The notes beneath the pieces were generated by a model, which saw only the letters and a program-made list of their open reading frames with translations, was not told the DNA's origin and searched no databases. Position numbers and translations under genes: made by a program. Positions 31,994-39,974 of a stretch of DNA of 64,000 nt are shown here, in pieces (position 1 is the stretch's first letter; each line of letters begins with the position of its first letter). The stretch comes from Streptomyces sp. H27-H1 (lineage in GTDB: Bacteria > Actinomycetota > Actinomycetes > Streptomycetales > Streptomycetaceae): NCBI RefSeq assembly GCF_026627445.1, contig NZ_JAPNLJ010000027.1:1-64000 (forward strand). Reading direction: 5' to 3'.

Positions 31994-32674
31994 GGAGCTG
32001 GTGCCGACGAGGGCGTCGCGGGTCTTGCCGGAGGCCCGATAGGCGTCCAACGACGTCGCCGTGCCGTCCTGGGAGGTGGAGTAAGTGAGGACCACGAACT
32101 CGCTCTTGGCAGCGCTGCTCTGATCCGGTCCAGCGCGGACCGGATCGAGCCGGGCCACCCCCGTGTAGGAGTAGTTCAGGCCCTGCACCCGACTCACATG
32201 AACGTCCAGATCAGCAAGCGCGTACGTCGTCCCGGCGCCCTTCGTGGCTCCGGTCGCAGTCATCCACTCCGGCACGAACTCGGTCAGTACCCGGGACTCG
32301 TGGTCGAGGAAGCCGTAGCGCGTGTCGAGTAGTGCCTGCTGCTCCTTGACGGTCCGGCTCGACGCCGAGCTGTCCGTGAGACTGAGCAGAAGGGACCGAC
32401 CCGTCGTCCTGTCACGGTTCACCCGCTCGATGTCCACGCCCGGCAGCTGGGCCAACAGCGCCGTGTGCTGTGCTGCGAGCTCGGTCTGGGCGTTGCTGAG
32501 GTTGCCTTCGAGCTTCTGAACAACCGCGTCGTCCTGGATGTCCGACGCAGCCGGACCGTCGCCGAGCAGGCTGGCTCCGAGTGCGACCACCGAGAGCGCG
32601 AGTAGCCCGCCGGTGCCGCCGAGCAGGATCCTCCCGGCGTGCAGGCGCACCTTGTCCTTGATCTCCTCCGTCAC
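31982..32674 (-). CDS. bitopic protein B2 (VirB8/TcpC-like topology)
   Basis: The 230-residue protein starts at a GTG overlapping the previous stop (GTGA, 32674-32671) behind GGAGGTGGAGG. One N-terminal membrane helix (ILLGGTGGLLALSVVALGA) is followed by a helical linker and an outside domain of about 130 residues. It resembles the product of 33534-34235: both have a G-V-rich turn, a DR-x-x-GRSLL-type helix, an RYG/RFG turn, then YSY/YTY strands and a final ASG-like strand. This fits the topology of VirB8/TcpC (one helix plus an NTF2-like domain), the core scaffold of conjugation channels. The assignment rests on topology and the internal paralogy. Confidence 0.65.
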   Translation of the reverse strand: MTEEIKDKVRLHAGRILLGGTGGLLALSVVALGASLLGDGPAASDIQDDAVVQKLEGNLSNAQTELAAQHTALLAQLPGVDIERVNRDRTTGRSLLLSLTDSSASSRTVKEQQALLDTRYGFLDHESRVLTEFVPEWMTATGATKGAGTTYALADLDVHVSRVQGLNYSYTGVARLDPVRAGPDQSSAAKSEFVVLTYSTSQDGTATSLDAYRASGKTRDALVGTSSPKR

Positions 32675-33459
32675 GGTGCCTCCACCTCCTGCTCCAGAGC
32701 CTCGCCCGTGGCCGTTGTACCGGTCTGGATGTTCACGAACGCGTTGCGGACCAGGTCGTAGTCGGCGCGGGCCCAGGCCAGCACCGCCGGCTTCCCGCCC
32801 GTACCGGTCCTGGTCTCCATCGCCAGCCAGGTCACCGCGATGGTGCCGTCGTCGTTGACCAGGTAAGGCACCTGGACGGCCCACTCAAAGCCGGAGTTGA
32901 AGCCCATCGGGATCCCGACGCCGGCTGGTACGTCCTTGTCGCCGGCGAGCAGGTACCACGGGCCCAGGTCCCCCTGGTGTACCGAGGGGGCGAAGTAGGG
33001 GATGAGATTGCGTAGCGTCGACTGAGACGTCGCCGCGTCGAGCTTGCCGCCGTCTGCCGCCACGTTGGGCGTCAGGTAGCGGTAGTCGTCCTGCAGCTTC
33101 GCGACCTGACCAGCCGCCGTCAGGGCCGCGGTCAGACCACGCTCGGCGTCGTCGGCCTTGGGTAGCGCCGCAGTCTTCGCCTTGGTGATCCTGATCTGCT
33201 CCTGCAGAGAGGACATCTTCGGTACAGCCGTACCGCGCACCGCGCTCTGGCCGTCGGAGGTTCCTGCGGAGAGTACGAAGCACAGCAGTGCGCCCACACC
33301 CATGCTCAGGCCGGCCGCAAGATGGGGCTTGCGCAGGCTGCCCGCGGGCTCCATGCGCTCAGGAGTGTCCGGGTCCTCCTGCGAGGACCCGGACGTCGCG
33401 ACGAAGCGCGTCTTGCGTACCGCGGACCCGCTCGACTCCTCGGTCTGTGTCGACGCCAT
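32671..33459 (-). CDS. bitopic protein A2 (VirB8/TcpC-like topology)
   Basis: The 262-residue protein has a cytoplasmic N-terminus, one membrane helix (about 50-72, containing GALLCFVLSAG) and an external domain. It resembles the product of 34232-35236: both have a linker of the type SLQEQIR/RLKEQLD, a helix ending VAKLQDDYRYL or VAAGEQTFARLY, and a strand reading VTWLAMET or VVWLCRDT with VLAWARADY or VLAWASARY after it. It is coupled to the next gene by a 4-base overlap, exactly like its paralogue. It is probably a structural subunit of the transfer channel. Confidence 0.65.
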   Translation of the reverse strand: MASTQTEESSGSAVRKTRFVATSGSSQEDPDTPERMEPAGSLRKPHLAAGLSMGVGALLCFVLSAGTSDGQSAVRGTAVPKMSSLQEQIRITKAKTAALPKADDAERGLTAALTAAGQVAKLQDDYRYLTPNVAADGGKLDAATSQSTLRNLIPYFAPSVHQGDLGPWYLLAGDKDVPAGVGIPMGFNSGFEWAVQVPYLVNDDGTIAVTWLAMETRTGTGGKPAVLAWARADYDLVRNAFVNIQTGTTATGEALEQEVEAP

Positions 33460-33533
33460 TAGCCCTCAACTCGCCGTTCTACTCGAATATCAGTATGACT
33501 CTATCAGCGAGGCGAGTTGAAAGGGAGTGTGCG

Positions 33534-34235
33534 TCATTTGGAATGGCGAGTCTCGCCGCTCGCTGGCACGCCGGAGAGGTTCGAGACCTCGCCCTGGGCG
33601 TCGACCGTGACGAAGAGCAGCGCGCGCCGGTACGCCGTGACACTGGCTTTGCTCGCCTTGTTCTGGGACGTCGCGTCGGAGGTGACCTCGACGTCGGCAA
33701 GGACGGCGTAGGTGTAGACGCCCGCCTTGGCGTCGATGACCTCTATGTCCGGATCCACGCCGAGGGCCGAGTTCAGGCCGGCCGCGTCGATGTAGTGGTA
33801 ACGCCGCCCTTGGGAATCCTCGTTGAACCTCGACGGGGGCATGAACGACTTCAGGAACATCTCGTTCTCGGTGAGGCCGAACCGACTCTTCAGGCTCTCG
33901 CGCGCAGCCTCGTAGCTCTGCCCCGAGTCCCACGTGAAGACCATCGAGAGCAGCGACCTGATGCGCTCACCGTCGGTGCTCAGCCGGTTCTGGCTGACAC
34001 CCAGGGCCGCCATAACGTCCGCGTTCACCTGCTCAGCGCGACTCTTCTGGACTGCCGCCAGATGCCCCTCGACATCGTTGATCTTGGCTTCCTGCTGAAC
34101 CGTGGCCGCGTGCTGGCTGCTCCACGTCACTCCGCCAACCGTCGCGACGACCGCGAGGACCGCTGCCGTCCCCAGGACCGAGAGGTTGCGCCGGAAGAAT
34201 CCCCGCCGCGTGGGTGCTGCCGTCTGCTCCGTCAT
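33534..34235 (-). CDS. bitopic protein B1 (VirB8/TcpC-like topology)
   Basis: The 233-residue protein starts at the ATG at 34235, overlapping the stop of the preceding gene (ATGA). Arginines before a single membrane helix (SVLGTAAVLAVVATVGGVTW, about 20-40) place its C-terminal 190 residues outside. The external part has a helix (ENEMFLKSFMPPSR region) and strands ending VSNLSGVPASG. It resembles the 230-residue protein at 31982-32674. Longer upstream frame to 34541 is rejected because it overlaps the previous gene. Confidence 0.65.
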   Translation of the reverse strand: MTEQTAAPTRRGFFRRNLSVLGTAAVLAVVATVGGVTWSSQHAATVQQEAKINDVEGHLAAVQKSRAEQVNADVMAALGVSQNRLSTDGERIRSLLSMVFTWDSGQSYEAARESLKSRFGLTENEMFLKSFMPPSRFNEDSQGRRYHYIDAAGLNSALGVDPDIEVIDAKAGVYTYAVLADVEVTSDATSQNKASKASVTAYRRALLFVTVDAQGEVSNLSGVPASGETRHSK

Positions 34236-35236
34236 CGCTTCCCGCTCCCCTCCTGTGTCCCCGTGCCACTGAGCTTTGTCCCCGTGCCGCTGAGTTCGGG
34301 TACCCCGGACCCGGCTGGCATCTTGACCGCCGGGTTCTCGTACGGGGCCCCAGCGGCGGTTACCACGAGGGCCAAGTGGTCGAAGGCCCCCGCCGTGCCT
34401 TTGCGCACGTAACGCGCGCTCGCCCAGGCGAGCACCTCGCCGCTCGTCGTATCCCGGCACAGCCAGACGACCCTTGCCTGGTTCGTCGCGCCCGAGCCGC
34501 CCTTCACGCTCAGATCGGGCGTCACCGTCTCGGTCTTCCACGCGTACGTGCGCGGGTCAGCTGCTTTCTCGCCGTCGTAGCGGATGTACCAGGCGTGGCG
34601 CGGATCGATCTCGGTGGTCGCATCGAACGGCGTCAGTGACGAGGTGCTGTACGCCTCCTTGTCACTGACGAGGAAGGAGTCTTTGCCGAACAGCGGCGCC
34701 AGGTCCCGTCGGTGCTTGACGATTTCCAGCGTGGCCTGGTTCGGAGCCCCGTTGTTCGGGCTGGGCTGGACACTGGCCCGGTGGTACAACCTGGCGAAGG
34801 TCTGCTCACCTGCCGCGACCTTCTTCGCGTCGGCGGCCGCCGCCTCGGCGAGCTTTGACAGCTGCGCGCCGGCGTCCGGCTTCACGGGCGTGGACTGGGC
34901 ATCGTCCAACTGTTCCTTGAGTCGGACGATCCGGGCCTCGTTGTCCGCTGTGGTCGCCTTGAAGCTCTCGCCGGTCACGCCCGCAGCGACGACCAGGGCG
35001 AGGATCCCGGCACTCATCACCGCGGTGACGCCGCGCCGGAGCAGGCGCGCGTTGTCCGCTGGGGCGCGGGCCTGGCCCTTCTCGCGCTGGCGCGTCATCC
35101 AGCCGGCGAAGCGTTCTTCGAGCTCGACTCCGGTGACCTTCGTGTGCGTCTTCGATGCCGCGGGCTTCTCCTCGGGCATCGACTCGCTCTCCTGCTCCGC
35201 TCCGGTGCTCTCGGACTCGTCAGGGGTTGTCGTCAC
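34232..35236 (-). CDS. bitopic protein A1 (VirB8/TcpC-like topology)
   Basis: The 334-residue protein begins with an acidic, disordered stretch of about 90 residues, then one membrane helix (about 92-112, AVMSAGILALVVAAGV) and an external domain. I chose the GTG at 35236, which has GAGGAG 6 bases upstream, over an ATG at 35299. It is paralogous to 32671-33459 and is followed by a 4-base overlap with its B partner. Its C-terminus carries a Gly/Ser/Thr-rich tail with a short repeated ELSGTGT/KLSGTGT. Confidence 0.65.
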   Translation of the reverse strand: MTTTPDESESTGAEQESESMPEEKPAASKTHTKVTGVELEERFAGWMTRQREKGQARAPADNARLLRRGVTAVMSAGILALVVAAGVTGESFKATTADNEARIVRLKEQLDDAQSTPVKPDAGAQLSKLAEAAAADAKKVAAGEQTFARLYHRASVQPSPNNGAPNQATLEIVKHRRDLAPLFGKDSFLVSDKEAYSTSSLTPFDATTEIDPRHAWYIRYDGEKAADPRTYAWKTETVTPDLSVKGGSGATNQARVVWLCRDTTSGEVLAWASARYVRKGTAGAFDHLALVVTAAGAPYENPAVKMPAGSGVPELSGTGTKLSGTGTQEGSGKR

Positions 35237-35368
35237 GGAACGCTCCTCACTCCGCATTGTTCTCATAAACGAAACAAGCCTATACCGAAAGCCATTCATG
35301 GCCGAGTCTGAATCGATTCAGAAAGGACATCGAAGGTGGAACCGGCGCGCGGACCTGACTCGGACACG

Positions 35369-35406
35369 AAGAAGCCGGTGCCCGGATCGCCGAGCACCGG
35401 CTTCTT
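35369..35406. terminator. terminator after the wall-hydrolase gene
   Basis: AAGAAGCCGGTGC and GCACCGGCTTCTT form a perfect 13-pair hairpin with a 12-base loop, 24 bases after the stop of the minus-strand gene at 35430. On the coding strand the downstream arm is rich in T. Confidence 0.75.
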
Positions 35407-35429
35407 CCCCCCAGGTCAGATGCTGCGCA

Positions 35430-37895
35430 TCAGGCCTCTTTGATCTTGTCGGAGGTGAGCATCGCATCCGACATGTCCACGAACTTCCAGCCCTGGGCAG
35501 CCATCTGCGCCGCGCTGGCGACGCGGACCCGGCCCATGTAGGCGCAGTAGCCGGCCTCACCGAGGATGACCTTGTCCCCCTGGACGCCGAGCACCACGAG
35601 GGTGTGGCCGACGGGAGTGGATCCCGGCCCGGACCCGACCGAGTAGGGGGCAGGGGTCGACTGCAGCGTCTTGCCGGTCTCCCTCGCGATCGTGTAGGCC
35701 GTCTCTTTGCCATCACCGGACGGGTAGGCCTGGAACGTCGTGTACTTGTTCACGAAGTAGGTCGAGAAGCTCACGCAGTTCATTGCGTGGTTGTCGCCGC
35801 AGGAACCAGGGCCGCCGCCCGGACCGTACCGGCCGTCGAGGAACTTGTCCCCCTCCTTGTTGAAGAGGTCGACGAGGGCCTGGGCCTCCTCCTGCGTCAT
35901 CCCGCCGTCCTTCGGCGAGACGGAACCGCCGTCCGTGGAGGTGCAGTTTCCCAGGATCGCGTCGATCCCGTTCGATATGTTCTCGATGATCCCGCCGACG
36001 ATGTCCTCGACGCCACCCACGATCGAGCTGTCGACCGACCAACCGCTCATCTTGCCGAACCACATCTCGGCCTTGTCGCCTCGTGCAGCGATCCCGGCCG
36101 CGCCGTCAGCGGAGCGCTCCCAGTTCTCGTGAAAGTGCAGCGCTGCCGCACGCGGCGAGCCCTGCGACTTCCTGAGCATGTCCTTGAAGACCGCAACGTC
36201 GCCCGGGTTGTCACCATCGACCATGAAGGCCAACTGGGCCTTGATCGTGAACCAGTCGACGCCCTTGCCCTGCGTGTACTGGCGCAGGAGCGTGTTGCGG
36301 CCGAACGTCCACTGCCCAAGGCCGATACCGTTGTCCGTGTTCTGCGCGGCGCTGGCCTTCGCGGGGGTCATGGCATACGTCCCCGTCGGAAAGTTCTGCA
36401 CACTCGTCGGGTCGATCCCAGACTCCTGTGACCAGTTTCCGAGGATGCCCGCGATGTTCGCCTTCGGCATCCCCCAACTACTGAGTACCGAGTAGACCTC
36501 CTTGGCGTTCCTCTCCACACCCGCCGGGACGGTGGCACCGGAACCGTCGTCGACGCCACCCGCGTTGACGGCGCATGCCGCCCTGTTCGCGTTGATGCCG
36601 CCCTCGGTCAACGCCGTCGAGTTGAGGACACCGGTCAAGACCGTGCCCAGCAGGGCCACGGTGGCAGTCACCGCGACCGCACCCGACATCGCTGCCGCTA
36701 CAGGGGCCATCGTCGCGGTGACGGTGATGCCCAGGACCGCGCCGGCCCCCTTGGCTATGAAGCTGCCGATCGCCATGAACGGCGCAGCGATCGCATGACC
36801 AACCGCCTTAACGATGTTGACAATGAGCGTCCACAGCAGCTTCCCGGCGTTGACGGCCATCGCCATGGCTGCGAAGAACATGGACTTGAGCCAGTTCAGT
36901 AAGGCCATAGCCATGATCACGCCCACTGCTGGCGGAGCAGCAGCCGCACCACCGCCGACGGCGACGCCCTTGGCCACCTTCGAGCCCAGGCCCTCGCCGT
37001 CCTTCGTCGCACCGCGCTCGTAGCCCGTGCCGCCGACACCCAGCTCGCGCTGGTCGGCCGACTTGGCGTCCGGGCTGCCGCCGGTGGCCTTGGACGCGCC
37101 CTTGACCGCGTCCTGGGCCCCCTCGACAGCGACGTTCTTCGCTGCGCCAACGGCGGCTCCCGGAAGCCCGCCAGCCTGTGCGCCGGCCACGGCACCGGAG
37201 ACAGCGGCTCCCGCGTAACGCCCGACGTTGCGACGGGTCGCGCTGCTGCCGTCTCCTTCGATTGCCTTCTGGGTAGCGCCTCCAGCCAGGTTCCCGGCGA
37301 CGCCGTTCATACCCTGCTTGAACGTCGCCCCGGCATTCGCGGCCCCGGCCTTTGTCGCCTCGGGATTCGCGGCCTCGGCCTTTGTCCCCCCGGCCTTCGT
37401 CGCCTCGGCCTTTGTCGCCTCGGGATTCGCGGCCCCGGGATTCGCGGCCTCGGTATTCGTCCCCCCGGCCTTCGTTGCCTCGGCCTTTGTCCCCCCGGCC
37501 TTCGTGCCCCCGGCCTTCGTTGCCTCGGCCTTCGTGCCCCCGGCCTTCGTCGCCCCGGCCTTCGTTGCCTCGGCCTTCGTCCCCCCGGCCTTTGTCCCCC
37601 CGGCTGTCCTACCTGCGGTGCCTGCGCTGTCCGGTATCTTCGACCCAGCCTCCGACATCTTCGGCGCGGTGTTCGCCGTGCCCGATGGGCCGGAAGGACC
37701 GGAAGAATCAGCTTCCCGTCCCGGGAACTGCTTGAGCACGGTGGTCTTACCCGAAGGAGGCTTCTCGACGTCCTCCTTATGGCCGAGGCTCTTGGTCCCG
37801 CGACCCTGCCGGGGCATCCGCTGACTCACCGACGCGTCCGGCTGGTCCTTCGTCGTCCCCTTCTTGGAGCTCCGATTCGGTTGGTCGGCGGCCAT
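35430..37895 (-). CDS. polytopic membrane protein with lysozyme-like and CHAP peptidoglycan hydrolase domains
   Basis: The 821-residue protein has a disordered repeat-rich N-terminus (about 95-190), a hydrophobic region of about four or five segments (about 300-430), a phage-tail-lysozyme-like domain (EVYSVLSSWGMPKANIAGIL, then GNWSQESGIDPTS, about 468-560, with Glu in SQESG as the likely catalytic acid), a linker, and a C-terminal CHAP/NlpC-like domain (about 680-821). The latter has the catalytic-cysteine context MNCVSFSTYFVNKY and the histidine in TPVGHTLVVLGVQGD. Such proteins open the cell wall for a conjugation channel (VirB1/PrgK role) and may add a VirB6-like membrane part. AAAGGA lies 7 bases before the ATG. 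Confidence 0.75.
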   Translation of the reverse strand: MAADQPNRSSKKGTTKDQPDASVSQRMPRQGRGTKSLGHKEDVEKPPSGKTTVLKQFPGREADSSGPSGPSGTANTAPKMSEAGSKIPDSAGTAGRTAGGTKAGGTKAEATKAGATKAGGTKAEATKAGGTKAGGTKAEATKAGGTNTEAANPGAANPEATKAEATKAGGTKAEAANPEATKAGAANAGATFKQGMNGVAGNLAGGATQKAIEGDGSSATRRNVGRYAGAAVSGAVAGAQAGGLPGAAVGAAKNVAVEGAQDAVKGASKATGGSPDAKSADQRELGVGGTGYERGATKDGEGLGSKVAKGVAVGGGAAAAPPAVGVIMAMALLNWLKSMFFAAMAMAVNAGKLLWTLIVNIVKAVGHAIAAPFMAIGSFIAKGAGAVLGITVTATMAPVAAAMSGAVAVTATVALLGTVLTGVLNSTALTEGGINANRAACAVNAGGVDDGSGATVPAGVERNAKEVYSVLSSWGMPKANIAGILGNWSQESGIDPTSVQNFPTGTYAMTPAKASAAQNTDNGIGLGQWTFGRNTLLRQYTQGKGVDWFTIKAQLAFMVDGDNPGDVAVFKDMLRKSQGSPRAAALHFHENWERSADGAAGIAARGDKAEMWFGKMSGWSVDSSIVGGVEDIVGGIIENISNGIDAILGNCTSTDGGSVSPKDGGMTQEEAQALVDLFNKEGDKFLDGRYGPGGGPGSCGDNHAMNCVSFSTYFVNKYTTFQAYPSGDGKETAYTIARETGKTLQSTPAPYSVGSGPGSTPVGHTLVVLGVQGDKVILGEAGYCAYMGRVRVASAAQMAAQGWKFVDMSDAMLTSDKIKEA
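37325..37610. repeat. 15-base minisatellite inside the wall-hydrolase gene
   Basis: About eighteen copies of a degenerate 15-base unit encode five-residue repeats of the type KAGGT, KAEAT, NPEAT. Many neighbouring units are identical, so copy number probably changes by slippage without breaking the frame. It lies entirely within the cytoplasmic N-terminus of the 821-residue protein. Confidence 0.8.
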
Positions 37896-37952
37896 GCTGT
37901 TTTCCTTTCCGGCTCAATCCAGGTAGCAGGGTGCGACACTTCCTCGCCGCAC

Positions 37953-39257
37953 TCAGTGGAGCGTCGTGAGGAAGTCCTTGTCGTCGCGAATAGTGCTGTT
38001 GGACTGCACGTCCCGCAGGCGCACGTCCAGTCGGAGTAGGTCGAGCGAGAGATCCGACTGGTACCTTGACTTGTTCCTTGAGTAGTCCTGATACGCCTGC
38101 GAAAGGTTGTTCATGATGTTCATGAGCGGGCGCATCGTCACGTCAGAGGACTGGTAGTCCTTGGTGAGACTGGTGCCATCCGAGAGAATCCACTGCATGT
38201 CCGAGATCTGCTGAGTCGTCGGATCTGAGCTCTCGTCACGCTTCTTCGTGAAGAACTGGGCGTAGCTCTGTCCGGCTGGCGTCAGGGCATCGAGGTAGCC
38301 GTCGTAGACGTTGCCTGTGCGCCAGTTGAAGTCGAAGCCGCCGGGGGCGACGCGCTTGGTCCGCAGCGCCAGCGTCGGGACACCGTCTTTTGCCTCGGCT
38401 GCAGAGACGCCCGTGATCTTGTCCTTGGCGATCGAGGCCGGAACGGTCGGCGGACGCAGGAACAACCCGTCGATCTTCGTCGTCTGCAGGTCGGACGTAT
38501 AAGACCGAATCTGCGTCAGATTCGCGCGCATCTCGACGAGCTTCTGGTCCAGGGCTTTCCTGGCCTCGGTCTCCTTCTCCTTGAGTGCGACCCCGTAGTA
38601 GGCCTGCGCGGGATCGAAGGTCGGAGCGTTGAGCGCCGCGATTTTCCGGACCCCGGACGCACCGGGGTTGAAGAAGACCCGCCACTGGTCGTACTTGGAG
38701 AAGGTCTCGTCGCCGGCCAGCTTGCCGCTGCTCTGCTTCTGCTCCGCTCCGGGCGCGGTGAGTTCGGCATTCGCACGGACCGTCAGATTCAACACCTGAC
38801 GGTCGAAGGGCCGGTCGGCGTTCAGGAGGACCCCGATGTAGCCGGTCGAACCGAAGGTGTAGAGGGAGCCCTTGATCCCGCTGGTGCTGACCGGCTCGCT
38901 GTTGAGCGAGGTGTCCGACCCGAGCAGGAATGCCCTGTAGTCCGCGGCGTTGTACGAGATCTGAGCGGTCGGGCTGAAGTGCATCATCACGAGCGCCTTG
39001 TTGCCGCTCTCGTTGGTGTAGACCCCGTCTACGGTGCCTTCGAGATTCGTCTTCGACGTTTTGAAGTCACTGGTGTACAGCGCCGTCTGCGACAGCGAGT
39101 CACGCTCCGCCTGGTATGCCGAGACCCCTGATGCGCCGATCGAGATCGCGCCCGTGACCGCGAAGATGCTGACGAACACCCCAAAACGCTCGATCGCGTG
39201 GTGCGAGTCAAGCTTGAACTTCCTGCTGAAGGTCAGCGCCTTGTCCTTGATCCCCAT
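37953..39257 (-). CDS. exported single-pass protein of the transfer operon
   Basis: The 434-residue protein has one N-terminal membrane helix (about 26-48, GVFVSIFAVTGAISIGASGV) and a large external part of about 380 residues with alternating strands and a helical C-terminus (about 370-434). AAGGAGAG lies before the ATG. I see no cysteines, catalytic motif or sortase signal. It lies between the pilin-like and wall-hydrolase genes, so it is probably a structural or surface component of the channel. No family is recognised. Confidence 0.65.
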   Translation of the reverse strand: MGIKDKALTFSRKFKLDSHHAIERFGVFVSIFAVTGAISIGASGVSAYQAERDSLSQTALYTSDFKTSKTNLEGTVDGVYTNESGNKALVMMHFSPTAQISYNAADYRAFLLGSDTSLNSEPVSTSGIKGSLYTFGSTGYIGVLLNADRPFDRQVLNLTVRANAELTAPGAEQKQSSGKLAGDETFSKYDQWRVFFNPGASGVRKIAALNAPTFDPAQAYYGVALKEKETEARKALDQKLVEMRANLTQIRSYTSDLQTTKIDGLFLRPPTVPASIAKDKITGVSAAEAKDGVPTLALRTKRVAPGGFDFNWRTGNVYDGYLDALTPAGQSYAQFFTKKRDESSDPTTQQISDMQWILSDGTSLTKDYQSSDVTMRPLMNIMNNLSQAYQDYSRNKSRYQSDLSLDLLRLDVRLRDVQSNSTIRDDKDFLTTLH

Positions 39258-39303
39258 GTTCTGCTCTCCTTCGCGCGTGCACCGTGCTGCGAGCCCGGAT
39301 ATG

Positions 39304-39350
39304 GCGAACCGGGTCGGAAGAGGCCTTGCACCTCAACCGACCCGGTTCGC
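39304..39350. terminator. hairpin between the pilin-like gene and the next
   Basis: GCGAACCGGGTCGG and CCGACCCGGTTCGC form a perfect 14-pair stem with a 19-base loop. There is no T-run, so partial termination is likely, which would make the pilin-like mRNA more abundant than the downstream genes. Confidence 0.6.
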
Positions 39351-39395
39351 TCGATGCCTTTGTCACCGTTCGCGTGCGCGGCCTGTGACGGCCCC

Positions 39396-39788
39396 CTACT
39401 TGGAAGGGCCGCTCAGGAATCCGCTGACCTGGTCGAAGGTCCGCACGATCACCGTGCCGCCGCCGAGATCCGTAATGGTCTGCTGGCCGCCGGAGCCGAT
39501 CGTCGAGATCAGCGACCACCCGCCGGTGCCCAAAGCTCCGCCGACGAGAATGAGGAGTGCGATCGTGCCCCAGCCCTGCTGTTGGCCGGCGGACTGCGGG
39601 TTGGCCATCAGCTTCTTGATCAAGAGCACGCCGCCCCAGACCAGGCCGACAACACCGAGCAGCATGAGTACGGAACCTCCCCAGAGCTGGGCCTGGGACT
39701 TGGCGTTCGTCAGGAAGCTGGTCAGGTCCCAGGCGGCGCTCGGCAGGGATGCCTGTGTGAGGACGGCTGCTCCGTAGGTGTTCGGCAT
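39396..39788 (-). CDS. pilin-like protein with two membrane helices (VirB2/TrbC-like topology)
   Basis: The 130-residue protein has two strongly hydrophobic segments (about 37-59, VLMLLGVVGLVWGGVLLIKK; and about 74-95, IALLILVGGALGTGGWSLI) separated by a short polar loop, with a polar C-terminus. This is the topology of VirB2/TrbC conjugative pilins, which are usually abundant and encoded early in the operon. It is the first gene of the transfer block, and a stem-loop directly after it may raise its relative expression. A gene starting 140 bases later encodes the exported protein. The family call is by topology. Confidence 0.55.
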   Translation of the reverse strand: MPNTYGAAVLTQASLPSAAWDLTSFLTNAKSQAQLWGGSVLMLLGVVGLVWGGVLLIKKLMANPQSAGQQQGWGTIALLILVGGALGTGGWSLISTIGSGGQQTITDLGGGTVIVRTFDQVSGFLSGPSK

Positions 39789-39877
39789 ACTTCTTCCCTC
39801 TCGCCTTTCGATTCATCCAGTGGGCGTGACGTCGAGTCGCACCGCAACAAGCGCAGACTGCCTACCGTGGCAGGTGA

Positions 39878-39884
39878 CGATAGG
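39878..39884 (+). promoter_or_regulatory. CGATAGG motif in the divergent control region
   Basis: CGATAGG lies 90 bases upstream of the pilin-like start. A second copy, CGATAGA, is at 40001-40007 on the XRE side. Both belong to the motif series found at other operon starts of the block. Confidence 0.35.
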
Positions 39885-39943
39885 GGCTGAAGCGGTCGAT
39901 GACATCCGTCGACGCCTCGTGTCGACTCGTATGTGTGTGCATC

Positions 39944-39974
39944 TTGAATGGTCAATCTACACCATTTGAATGGT
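39944..39974. promoter_or_regulatory. paired operator-like repeats between the divergent regulator and transfer operon
   Basis: TTGAATGGT occurs at 39944-39952 and again at 39966-39974, exactly 22 bases apart (two helical turns). The second copy is part of the palindrome ACCATT-TG-AATGGT (39961-39974). Position and spacing fit binding of the XRE regulator encoded next door. The 443-base gap 39789-40231 holds no gene. Confidence 0.5.

Noticed and set aside
34236..34541. N-terminal extension of bitopic protein B1
   Set aside because: It overlaps the end of the A1 gene and is low-complexity. The ATG at 34235 overlaps the stop codon and has a ribosome site.
37325..37610. Regular short repeats that could suggest a CRISPR array
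   Set aside because: The units are 15 bases, contiguous without unique spacers, and keep the reading frame of a membrane protein. It is a coding minisatellite.
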